Below are positions 38,101 through 50,100 of a stretch of 64,000 bases of DNA, piece by piece. The position numbers were made by a program, and so were the translations under genes. The notes beneath the pieces were generated by a model that saw only the letters and a program-made list of their open reading frames with translations, did not search any database and was not told the origin of the DNA. Source of the stretch: Aricia agestis (taxonomy: Eukaryota; Arthropoda; Insecta; Lepidoptera; Lycaenidae); assembly GCF_905147365.1 (NCBI RefSeq), contig NC_056425.1, positions 10,939,001 through 11,003,000 on the forward strand. The letters are read 5' to 3'. How positions within the stretch are numbered: the first letter of the stretch is position 1; each line of letters opens with the position of its first letter.

Positions 38101-41100
38101 AACACAGATTGTAGTGAGCCATGCATTCCAAATAGTATTAATTACGATGATAAAAATATTGACGATGAAATCTCAAGCAAAGACCTGAAGAATGATGATG
38201 CCGAAAGTCAAATAAATAATAAAAAACTAAAGACTTTATCCATACTTTGCTTGCAAGTATTACAAAAGCATATTTATTGGCAGACAGATCTATTTTGTAA
38301 TAATGGAGATACCTTAGAAAACTTTGTTTGTGAAGATAGCATTTGTGATGAAAAAATTAATACTTATAATGTGTCACAAAAATTTAATAGCAATGTCAAG
38401 TCTTTAAGTACACTTTGCTTGCAAGAATTACAAAATACAATTCCATATGAATCTACTATGACAAAAGTTTCAAGTGATACAATCTTTGATTGCTACAATG
38501 ACTCAATAGATGATGTATCAGAAGACCTATGCTATGAGGAAAATTATAATAATTATGAAGAGATAGATTGCAATCAAACTGAAAATATTTACCTAAATAA
38601 TGTAAATAGTTTAAAAACTATTTGTCATAGAAAAATTGTAGAGTTAATATTTAAATACCCAGAAATTTTGGTAACACACCTAGAACCCACTATAATTAAC
38701 TCCTATACTCTGAGGCCAGTCAACGAGTCAAGAAATGAAGAGGTAAAATCACTATTTGCACTTTGTACAAGATACATACAAAATATCCAATATGTATACA
38801 ACAAACAGCAAACAAGGGTCAACAATTTTAGATCACACTATGAACCTACTATAATTAACTCCTATACTCTGAGGCTAGTCAATGAGTCAAGAAATGAAGT
38901 AAAATCATTATTTTCACTTTGTACAAGATACCTACAAAACATCCAACTTCTTTACAGCAAACAGGAAATAAAGGTCAGAAATATTTCATCCTACACTCCA
39001 AAATCTCTATCTAGCTTAGCTCTGAGGTCTTTGAGGAAAAAAATTATGCAGGAGCCAAACAGTATTAACCAAAAAAGAAGAAAAAAACCTCAAGTCCAGA
39101 CACTATCCAGATTGTGCTTCAAATTCATTTCATCAATATTGTATAAGGAGGAATTTAGTATTTTAAACAAGAAGAAAAATATTTCGCATTATAAACACTC
39201 AACAGTACTTTCACTAAAGAAATTATGTTTGGAAAAAGTTACAAACTTTATGGGACTACCATGCGTAAATGCTGATTTAGAAAGAAATTCCAATGGTCTA
39301 TCTATTACTATAAATAAAATAAATACAGTAAGTGAAGAGTTCTTCAACAATGAATATGACAGTTATGATGAGGATGGAGCTTATGACAATACATATCTTG
39401 GTGTAGAAAACGATGAAGAGTCTCATTGTGAAATTGAAAATAATTATGCTGATTGGGATAATGACGAAAACATCCCGAATGAAGATACTGAATGGGCTAG
39501 TCACATACAAATGGGTGACCTTCGGACTTGTGGTGACGCAAGAAAGAATATAGAAAATCATGTAAATAGTACTTCTCACGAGGAAGCAATGTCTATAAAT
39601 CCTCTAGAACCGAGTATTTTATCAAATATCAAACAAGAGCCATGTGAAGATGCTCACTACATGCCAAATGTAATGACGATTATTAAAAATGAACCTGATC
39701 TAGATGAAGCCCATCTTAATGACACGGAGCCATTGCATCGAATAACAAAAACTGAACATTCATTTCTCGAGAGTACTGAAAATAACGAACCACTCTTACT
39801 AAGCAGTTACGATGTAAACACTTTTGAAAAATTTGTTTCGTCAAATAAATTAATGTATTCATTGGCCGACGGTGGCAGTCAAGACGAGGAAGAACGGCAC
39901 GGCCAAGGTTTTCCCCGATTCCGCAGACAGTATGAACCGGATCTTGATGGTGACGAGGATAATTTTGATAATTTAGGTTTGCTCGTACCACAAACTGTAG
40001 AGCAAGCTAAGGACAGGTTAATGAATAGTAGCTCTGACGAGGAAGGCAAATCGAAGAAAAATGACAAAAGAAAAAACCTAAAAAAGAGAGGAAGGCCAAA
40101 AAAGGTGACTAAAGAAATAGTACCAATAAAAAGTAAAAATGAGGATGATGTTGCCACTTTAACTAAAAAAATGAAAGAAAGACTCCGACAAGAGGATAAC
40201 CAAGAAAATGAATCTGAAGAAGATGAAATTCCTCTTATTTTAAGAAAGGATAAATCTAAAAAGATATCAAATACGAATAAAGTAGTTGATAAAGTTGAAA
40301 CAAGTAATCAAAATACCATTGTCGAAAAAGAAAAAGATAAAGATTCACAATCCACAAGTTACGAAATACAATGCAACAATATAGATTCTACTGAAAATGT
40401 AGAAACAATGGACGAAAAAAATGTAGAAACAATGGACGAAAAAAATGTAAGGAGAAGTCTTAGAAAAAATAGCAAATTGCATCAAAGAAGTGATGAAGTT
40501 TCTAATGATGACTCCAGTTCCATAAATACCGGCGTATCAGAAGATGTAGAAAGCTCCCATTGTGAGGAATCAAAGGAACAGGAAAACCCTAAGATGAATA
40601 GCAATAGTAATTTGGATTTAAGAAGAAGTCTAAGAAAAAGTAAAGTCGGGAAGGAAGATCCAAAAAGCGAAACACTTAGTGATAAATGTGATGAATCCAC
40701 TTTCAATAGCAATGATGTACCAGAAGCCATTGAAAGTTCAAGAATCGAGGAGCAAAATAATGAACAGTCTGAACCAGAAAGTTACACAGATGCGGTGGAT
40801 ATGAATGAACCTATCGAACTACTTGAATGTGAACCAACTTTGCCACTTTTAGACTCACAGGCTGATACGAATCGGAAAGCAAAGGTAAAGAAAACCCAGA
40901 AAGGTATTGACGATACTTCAGCATCTGACAAAGGCAAAGGAATAGTAATTCGCAATGGTTGGGAGTGCTACCCTATGGATCGCTCGGACGCGAAATTATA
41001 TAACTATGCAAGTGTTAGCCTAGAAAAACTGCCAGAATCATTTGTCGAAACATATTTCAAGTATATAAACTTAGATAAGGACAAAGATGAAGATGATATT

Positions 41101-41111
41101 GAAATAGATAG
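35128..41111 (+). CDS. XNP: XNP giant first coding exon (N-terminal 1994 residues)
   Basis: A single 5984-nt exon, AT-rich, encodes an Asn/Asp/Glu/Lys/Ser-rich and probably largely disordered region. AT-hook-like cores are KRGRKKK (about residue 146), PRGRPPK (about 223), KGRPKKK (about 395) and KRGRPKK (about 1653). A SUMO-interaction-like CEIVEIL lies near residue 780. Three ψKxE sumoylation-like sites (IKQE, IKNE and, more weakly, TKTE) cluster at about 39625-39765. Residues about 951-1375 carry nine copies of an unassigned motif (separate entry). The ATG is the first in frame after AT-rich leader sequence; it ends GAT AG|GTAAGT. Confidence 0.88.
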
Positions 41112-44100
41112 GTAAGTGCATAGTGCCTAAATTAACTTCACATTGCTGAGCATTCACTCTAATAATTATTAAATTATTATTATAGAATTAATACAGTTAA
41201 ATATAATATATTTTTTTTGTTTAGTTTGATATTTCAGTCCTCAAACTTTAACTTAAATAAATAATAGCGTTATTCTCATTAGAAATAATACCAATTGTAT
41301 TTTCAGGTTGACAAATCTGCAATCATTAAATAGAGAGAAGGTTAAAAGCAAGGAAGTGACCCGTCGTTCCAAGACGAAGAAAACTTTGTCCAGTGATCCT
41401 TCAGAAGCGGTGACTAACATTAAGCTCGAACTTGAAGCGGAAAACGCGGACGAGTTGACGGCATCAGAGGATGAAATTGATAATACCGATGAAATGCTAC
41501 CACCAGTAAGTTGGCATATATTTAAATACACCATCCATATTGACTATTAGCTATGTCCACACTGTGCATTTTCATCTTCAATTTTCGTCATTAACTTTCA
41601 TATTGGCGCATTCAATAATTGAATGCGTCAAGGAACGCAGCGCCAATATTGTTATTTTTGAAGTTTTGGATACGGTCAGAGGGCATGCCTCACGTTCGCT
41701 GTTGACTGCGCTATAACACATGCCCTTGATGAACAGAAAAAGGCACAGTGTGGACAAAGCTATTATTATAAATGCGAAAGTGTGTCTGTCTGTTAAATTC
41801 TGTAAAAAAAAGTGAATAAATTAAACCTCGCGTGGCAACATGTGTCATCCCTTTTTTCTTAGATTGATTTGAAACTACGATGTTGCCACTTTTTAATTTC
41901 TTCGCTTTTTTCTCCCTCTCCTCTTCACGCCCAAATCCTTGAAGTGCTTTTGCCGTTTGGTATGGAGATACCACCTAAACCTTTTTCACGCCGGGTTTTC
42001 GTGAGACCGTTTGCCAAATTAGTATCTCCTAAAATTAATAAAATTCCAATATTTTTAGTTAAAGGCTGCAAAAATTCATTCGTTTGGACCAAGGCCTTTA
42101 GTCAGATTTTGATTGACTATTCAAACCTAAAATCGCCTTGCTTGCTTAAGCCTCGAGGTTTGACTATAACATACTTATCGAAATAAATCTTTTTAGGTAC
42201 AAGAGAATGATGCCGAAAATTATTTAGCAAAAAGCTTGCTTATGGGTGATAATGACAGCGAAACCGAAGAGGCGAAAGGTCCCAAAACCCCCGAGGAAAG
42301 TAAAGAAAAACGCAGGCCCGGGCCAAAGTCGAAAACTAGAGTTAAGACTCCAACCAGTAATGTCAAGAAAGAAGACGGTGATATCCTCTTAACAGCAGAT
42401 AGAATGATGAATTCGGAGCTCGCTTTACTTCACGCGCCTGTTACCAGTCTAACAGATCAAATGATTAAAGAAGACAAAGATTTCACAAAGAAAAATAAAC
42501 AGCATAAAAATGTAAGTTGTTTTTCGCATATTCTTCATTAAACTTCAAGAAGAGACCGTAATCCCTCTTAAAAGGCCGGCAACGCACCTGCATCTTTTAA
42601 TAATAATAAAAATCTTTATTGAAACCAAAATTACTTTTCCATAATCTAGTAGCCTGCCAAACTGCATAACAGTTTGCCGGCGGGTCTTCTGATGTTGCGA
42701 GTGTCCATGGGCGACGATAGTTGCTGTAAACCATTTGCTTGTTTGCCCCCTTAATTTATTTAAAAAAATTGAATGATACTTCCGATGTTCATGTTAAAAA
42801 AATATGCCTGTTTTTCTTATATTTATGTAGTTTGTGCAATATCCCATATTCTAAAGTTATGTTAAAACACTCTCACAGTAAACTTAAACCCCCTTACTAA
42901 TAAAAATATACACTTAATACAATATAAAATATTTTGTCATCTCTGAAACATTGCATAGCTTATTAATTATACATTTTTTTTTATTTGTTAGAGGGTCAAT
43001 AGTTTTTTATTAATCTACTATCTTCTCACCTTTTTTTCATTTTTACAGAAGACAAGTTCTAAAAGTCATACAACGACTGTTCACATCAGGAAGGATGATG
43101 ATTCTTCCTCTGAAGAGGAGAAACAATGGGTGACTACCAAGGAGAAACTATTGAGACGATTGGAGAAAAAGCAAGAAAATCAGTAAGTGTTCTTTCATAT
43201 CACTGTATCTTATGAGTGTGTGATAAGTCATAAGTTATGACTTATCAATTATCACATATGTATGTAGTGGGGACCGTCTATTGGTCAAGTGAGGCCCAAG
43301 AAAGGAAGGTTGGATTTTTGCCTATATAATAGACAACAAAATATATTACAAGAAACAAAAGAGAAAGCTTATTTGATAAAACTGAAAATAGTATTTATAC
43401 CCCTTTGTATATATTTATACCCAGTTGTAACAAAAATAAATTACGTGCCTAAATGATAATTGGCTAAAATAATGTTCATGTACCTAAATTAACTGGTGAT
43501 ATGCTGTCGGATTATAAGGCGCCCTATTAGCCAGGGGCCGGATTAGCGAGGGTCGACTGTACTGTAACCTTAACAATTCGTATTTACAGCATAGACGACG
43601 CCAAACGCGCTAAGATTGTTAGCGAATATATAGAGAAACGACGCGAGGACGGTCCGGTCAGTCAGAACGTGCTGCGCCGACCGCGCCGAGGACGGTCCAA
43701 GAGGGACAGAAGGAAGCTGCTGGAACGACGGAAACAGATGAAGTGAGTTAGTTCATACCGACAGGGTTAAGCTCTGGTGTCCTCCAAGAGCGGCGCCGTC
43801 ATGCAGCGGCCGCCATACCACGGTGAATGACGTCACTAGAATGTTGTCCATGTAAGCAATATGGCATGGTTTCCTAGAGAATGGTAATTGACACCGTTCT
43901 CTAGGAAACCGCCACACGACGGCACCGCTCTTGCAGGAGACCAAAGCTTTATGGATGACTAGACGACGCCCGCAACTCCGTTGCGCCAAAACTCGTTTAC
44001 GCGGGAAACGTACATTTTTCCAGGACCAAAAGTATCCTGTTTTTTCCCCGGACTAAAATCTCCTTGCCAAATTTTAGCAAAATCGTTTCAGCGGTTCGAG

Positions 44101-47100
44101 CGTGAAGAGGTAACAGACAGACAGACACACTTTCAAATTTATAAAATTAGTATAAATCCTGAGTATGAAATATTAGTATCAAGTTAGTGTTGCGTAGGCT
44201 ACGATTTAATCAAGGATAGGTTCGAGTTTCAGCGTTTCATTGTTTTTTCATACATTTCTTAATTTTTGCCATATACAATTACTTTCCGAAAATGACTTCT
44301 TCTAGCAACACTATAAATTAACGCAATAATAATACACAGTGTTTATTTTTTTTACCATCTACCCTCGTTAACTTTTTTCTCCCGTGGTTTAGAGATTTCT
44401 ATTCATACACTAAAATGTCCAACTTTTTAAGCCCTTTCATTTGATATATTATATGTGGATGTGCTACAACTTGGGTATGAGTTCCATACAAAAATGCCTC
44501 TTGTCCTTTCAAAATAATTTATTTTCATGTTTTCAGAGTTCTATCTCGCGAGCTATGCGGTGAGGATGGGTCGTCGTCCAAGAGATACTCATATTCATAT
44601 GGCAAAGGACGTCGAAATATTAGAAAGGTAAAAAGGGCGCTAAAAAACAACGTTATATAACATGTTTGTATTATTTCTTCTACAGAAAGTAATGTGTTTT
44701 TTATTTTGTGTTACAGGTTATAGACAAAAAATCACTAGCTCGGAATACAGTGCTAGCTAACATTGAGGAATTCGAACGCAAGAGAAGACTGTCCATGCGA
44801 GAGGCTCAATTGGTATGATTATTAGTTTTTATTGATTCGATATTTTATTGATATTTGTGTTGTGTTGATTTGCTATTTGTGGCAGCTTCTGATTTCTGGA
44901 GATCATATTTGAAAATGTTAGAGGATGAATCAGGTAAGTAACAGTTAAAAAATTGCCGTTCTTTTTTGCATAAATGGAGGCTTTAGTGCAAGGAAAATGA
45001 TGTGAATTCAAAAAACTGTCGATTTTATGTGTATACAGGGTGCAATTAAACCTTCCTGCCAAATTTTTTCAAGGGCTTAGGTATCATTAGGAGAGTTTAT
45101 TAAACCAAAAAAAATTGGGTGTTATTTTTTTTTAATGACATTTATCCCACTTAAAATCGTTGCAGAACGGTCACTCACGGCGCGGGGAAATGAGCGGGGG
45201 TAACGTGGGGCACAACACGCGCGGGCGACGCGTCGTGTCCATTAATTGTAGTGATTTTTACTATTTCTCAACATTTTAGTACTGAGTGATTATAAAAGAA
45301 AAAATACGTGTTTTTTTTATTTTTAACAAGGATTAATGTATCAAAATTTGGCAGGAAGGTTTAATTGCACCCTGTATATGATACATATGTTATAAAATTT
45401 TACTAAAATGATTCATATTGTAATTTAAAAACTAAAGAATTATTCAACAATAATTTACATTTAAGATCACGTCATATCGTGTAATAAATTGTCACGTTAT
45501 GCAAAACATAGTAACGTTAAGCGCCCTACTGGTTCGTTCTGTCTATTGTAGTGTAACGTTACGTGTATAGTTAAGTAAAACAGTGTAATATCATTACAGA
45601 AAGAGACGTTAGGGTTTGAGGAAGACGTGAACGTGGTTGTGATAAACGACGAGCTATGCCTGGAGTACGACTTCGATAACAACCAGCCCGCCGTCACCGT
45701 GCATCCGTTCTTCACTAAAGTCATGAAGGCGCATCAGGTAAATAATCCTCACACCGTCAGATGTAAGTTGTTGTGGCGCTGAATATTTTGACCATCTATA
45801 GGGTCGAAAATATTATGTGGGATTAACCCGACCTTAGTGGTTAGAATGACTTAGTATGTTTAATTAATATAAAATACGTGAGACACTCGGGACCTGCCGC
45901 GGTAAAGATATTGCATAGCATTTTTTATCGACATGCGATTATAATTCGCATGTCTACACCGTGCCGAAGTCTGCCGAACTGAAACGACGTTAGACCGTCA
46001 GGAAACTTATTTGAATGGACCAAGTATATGAATACATAATAATATGATAAAACAAACTTTTAATGCATTTCATCGACTAATTTTGTATTTTCAGTACGAA
46101 GGTGTGAAGTTCATGTGGGATGCTTGCTTTGAGACAGTTGAGACTGTGCAAAATGGCGGCACCGGGGGCGGCTGCATCCTAGCACATTGCATGGGGCTCG
46201 GCAAGACGCTGCAAGTTCTGGCTCTACTGCATACGGTGAGATAGATATAGTTTAGAGTGGAACAAAATAATGATAATAATAAATAATATCTATGGACGCT
46301 TCACATCACGTCAGTCTGGCCCCATGCTATGTTCCTGAAGGACTTGTGTTACAGGTACCAGACAATGGAAATATATTTAATACTTTTATACTAAAAATCT
46401 TAAATATATGTATATTTAAGATTTATATTATATCTTACACATATTTAATACGCATCCAGACCCTGGAACATTGAAAACTTTTTGTTCCGTCGGCGGGATT
46501 CGAACCCGCGACCCCCGGCTTGAGCTGCCACACACTCAACCAATTGAGCCACAGAGGTCGTCAAACATAATAAGAAATTGGTGGCAGCTGTATTGGATTT
46601 TGCTAAAACGCCGCAAGAATTATCCTTGATGCACACGATGAGATAGACATAGACTAGAGCGAGACAACTAATTCTGTATTTAAGAATTGTTGACATCGGT
46701 TGGTACCCTCACTCACCATATGGGACTTTGCTAACACACCGCTATCTGTAGCCCTAGCATGGCCACCAGTAGAAATGCGAAAGTATAGACAAACTGTGGA
46801 CATAAACTTAAGGTGCCGTTCCGATCTTTACCGTGGCTAATCGCGACCGACAAAAATGCAATGAAAATGCCACTATATGTCATAAAGTACGATATTATTT
46901 GAATTTTTAGGACTATAGTCTGTGATAAGGTGGCATTTTAATGGATTTTTTTTTTTTTTTTTTTTTAATCTTTTTATTTTACAGAGGCTTTTAACACTCA
47001 GTGTTAATGTCAGCCTCATAGGTGAATACAGTGTTCCCTACATAAGGGACAGATCCAAAAAACTATATAATTTTATTGCCTCTGGGGACAACGGCTCCGA

Positions 47101-50100
47101 AAGTACACTATTGATCCGTCCATTGTGCAGGCAGCCAAAGTCACCTAAGAGCCTTGATCTTAGCTCTGCAGTCCGAGCACACTCCAGTAAAACATGAAAC
47201 AGGTCTTCCGGCTTGTCGCACACATCGCAATTAGGCGAAGGCTTAATTCCAACCAAGTAGCAAAATTTATTTGCTGGAATGTGCCCAGATCGTAATCTAA
47301 AGGCTGACACCAACAACTTTCTCGATAAATTACACGAAATAAACCAAGGCTCCCATACTGGTTTATTCTGGATGGTTCCGTACCAAACTCCAACACCTCT
47401 TTGTAATTCCTCGCCGAAATGGTATTCCCATTTCTCGAGCGCCTTTTCCTTAATCTGATGACGAAGCTCATTTACAAAAGGTTTAGAACAGACCACGGGA
47501 CCATCCATAACTGCACTCTTGGCAAGCGCATCCGCAGTTTCGTTTCCAATTAAACCGACATGGGCAGGAACCCATTGCAGTTTAATTGAAACTTTTCCAG
47601 AAACATGCCGGAGTAAATCCAAAGCTTCGAAGGCTATCGGAGAGCCACGTTGCCTCGTGGCGCACCGACGAAGGTGTTGGAGAGCACTTCTCGAGTCTGA
47701 TAAAATAACTATACTGTTATTGTTGTTCAAGTTATTAACATAAGTTAGTGATTCCTTAATAGCAAGAAGTTCAGCAGTCATTATATTATTATCTCTATGT
47801 AATTTAAACTTCTGTGAAACGTCTAATTGGGGATCGAAGAAGGCAGCTCCGACACCTTGAGTACATTTAGAGCCATCCGTATATAACTTATAACAATCAG
47901 AATAATTATCAGATATGAATTGCAAAAAATAATTTTTAAGTTCACAATCAGATAAGCTCCGTTTTGGAGCCATGTCGCCAACTTTATGTACAATGAGTTC
48001 TTCGACATCTATTGAAGACACCCATGTGTTTAATGAATACGCCTCTAACTTTTCACTTACATATACATTAATATTACTCCATTCAGAGTTAATTTGTGCT
48101 AGAATTGGGAGATTAGTATTCCTAAAATAATTTCGTACTAAATTTAACTGATCTAAAGAATATAACAAATCGTTGCCTAGTCTAGACTTAAATTTAAGCA
48201 AGAACCTACTCGCCAACACGTACCTACGTATATGTAAGGGAGGAATGGAGAGTTCACTCTGCATAACAAACACTGGAGTGCTACGTATAAAAGAGCCACA
48301 TATTCTCAACGCTCTGTTTTGTAGAATATCGAGCTTTTTAAGATGTGTTTTAGCACAACTACCATATATAAAGCTAGCATAGTCCAGTCGGCTCCTTACA
48401 AGAGAAATATAAAGACGGCGAATATATTGAGGGTGAACTCCCCACGACCTACCCGATAGAACTTTTAAGACGTTCAAACATTTATAGTTTTTAGCACACA
48501 ATTCATTTACATGAAGACTCCATCTTAAGGACGAGTCCAGCCATAAACCTAAGTATTTAACTTTATCCACCACGTTAAGAGATGAACCGTTAATCTCAAT
48601 ATCAATATTAAAACTTCTTCTAGTTCTATTAAATACACAAATATTAGATTTAGATACGGATAATTGGAGACCAATACTATCTAAATAGTTAATCACGGCC
48701 TTTATAGCTAACTTAAGAGAGCAAACTGCTTCTAGAGTATTACCATTTACAACTGTTTTGTATAACACGAAATCATCAGCGTATTGGGAGTTATAAACAT
48801 TATTATTTACAATAATTCTAGAAATACCTCTAGTTGCAATATTAAATAAACTAGGAGAAAGGGGGTCCCCTTGAGCTAGTCCCTGGTTTGTACATCTAAT
48901 TAATAATGCTACTACTTTACTTAGATCATCTAAAACAATTGTACAACGACGATTAGACAAAAAATTAAATAAATATTTACAAATAAAATTACCGATTCCA
49001 ATTTCCTGTAAGATATGAATTAATGCAGTTATATTTACATTGTTGTAGGCATTCTCAATGTCTATGAAGCAAGCGATTGTTGGCTCTCTTCTGGCAAAAC
49101 CTAATTGTATATGAGATGTAAGTAAAGCTAGGTTATCAACACAAGATTGTCCACGTCTAAAACCAGTCGACGTGCCGGGAAGGAGGCCCTGGCTTTCAAT
49201 AAACCACTCCAATCTTCTTAATAGAATCAAATGGAATATCTTACACGGACAAGACATTAATGAGATAGGACGTAATGAGGAGGCAAGAGTGGGATCCCTT
49301 CCCGGTTTAAGAATAGGGACTATTTGTATGTCTCTCCACTGATCAGGTATATTACTTGACATTAAAATTAAATTGAAAATTTTTAAAAGCATACACTTAG
49401 CATTATTTGGAAGATAATAGATCATAGTATATGATATATTATCCATTCCTGGAGATGTATCTTTCTTTTTTAAACAGTTACGAAGCTCCGCGAGAGTAAT
49501 GGGTGATTCTATAATGGAAGGTTGTCTTTCTGGCAAAGTTGGCTCCTGCTCGGCAACATAATCAGGGGTCAAGGAATGCAATAGCTTTTCAGCATTAAGA
49601 GGATCTACAGTATCTCTGCGTCCAGTGTTGCCTTTGATCCATCGCATCTTTCTCCACATAACGGATGCTGATGTTTCGTGGTTGATACTGGAACAAAATT
49701 CTCTCCACGACTTAGATTTTTCTTTTCTTATAAGTAATTTGGCTTGGGATACTTTGTTTTTCCATAGAAGCAAATTAGAAGGTGTAGGATTACGCCGTAA
49801 CTGCGCCAATGCAAGACGCCGTTCAGCAACTGCCTTTGAAAGATCATTATTCCAATAATGTTTGGGTTTGAAGTTTGATGTGGGGTCTTGACAAATTTTA
49901 ATCCAAGGGATGTGCTTATCAGCCAAATATTTAATTTGATTTGTAAAACTATCATAGCTCGTTTGGACATCATTCACCTCTTCATGAATAAACATTGTCG
50001 TTCCTTCTTTAGTATATTCTACCCAGTTAGCTGCTTTATAATTTCTTTTTTTAATGTATCTGTTCGTTTTATAAAAACCACAACTTAACTTTAACACTAG

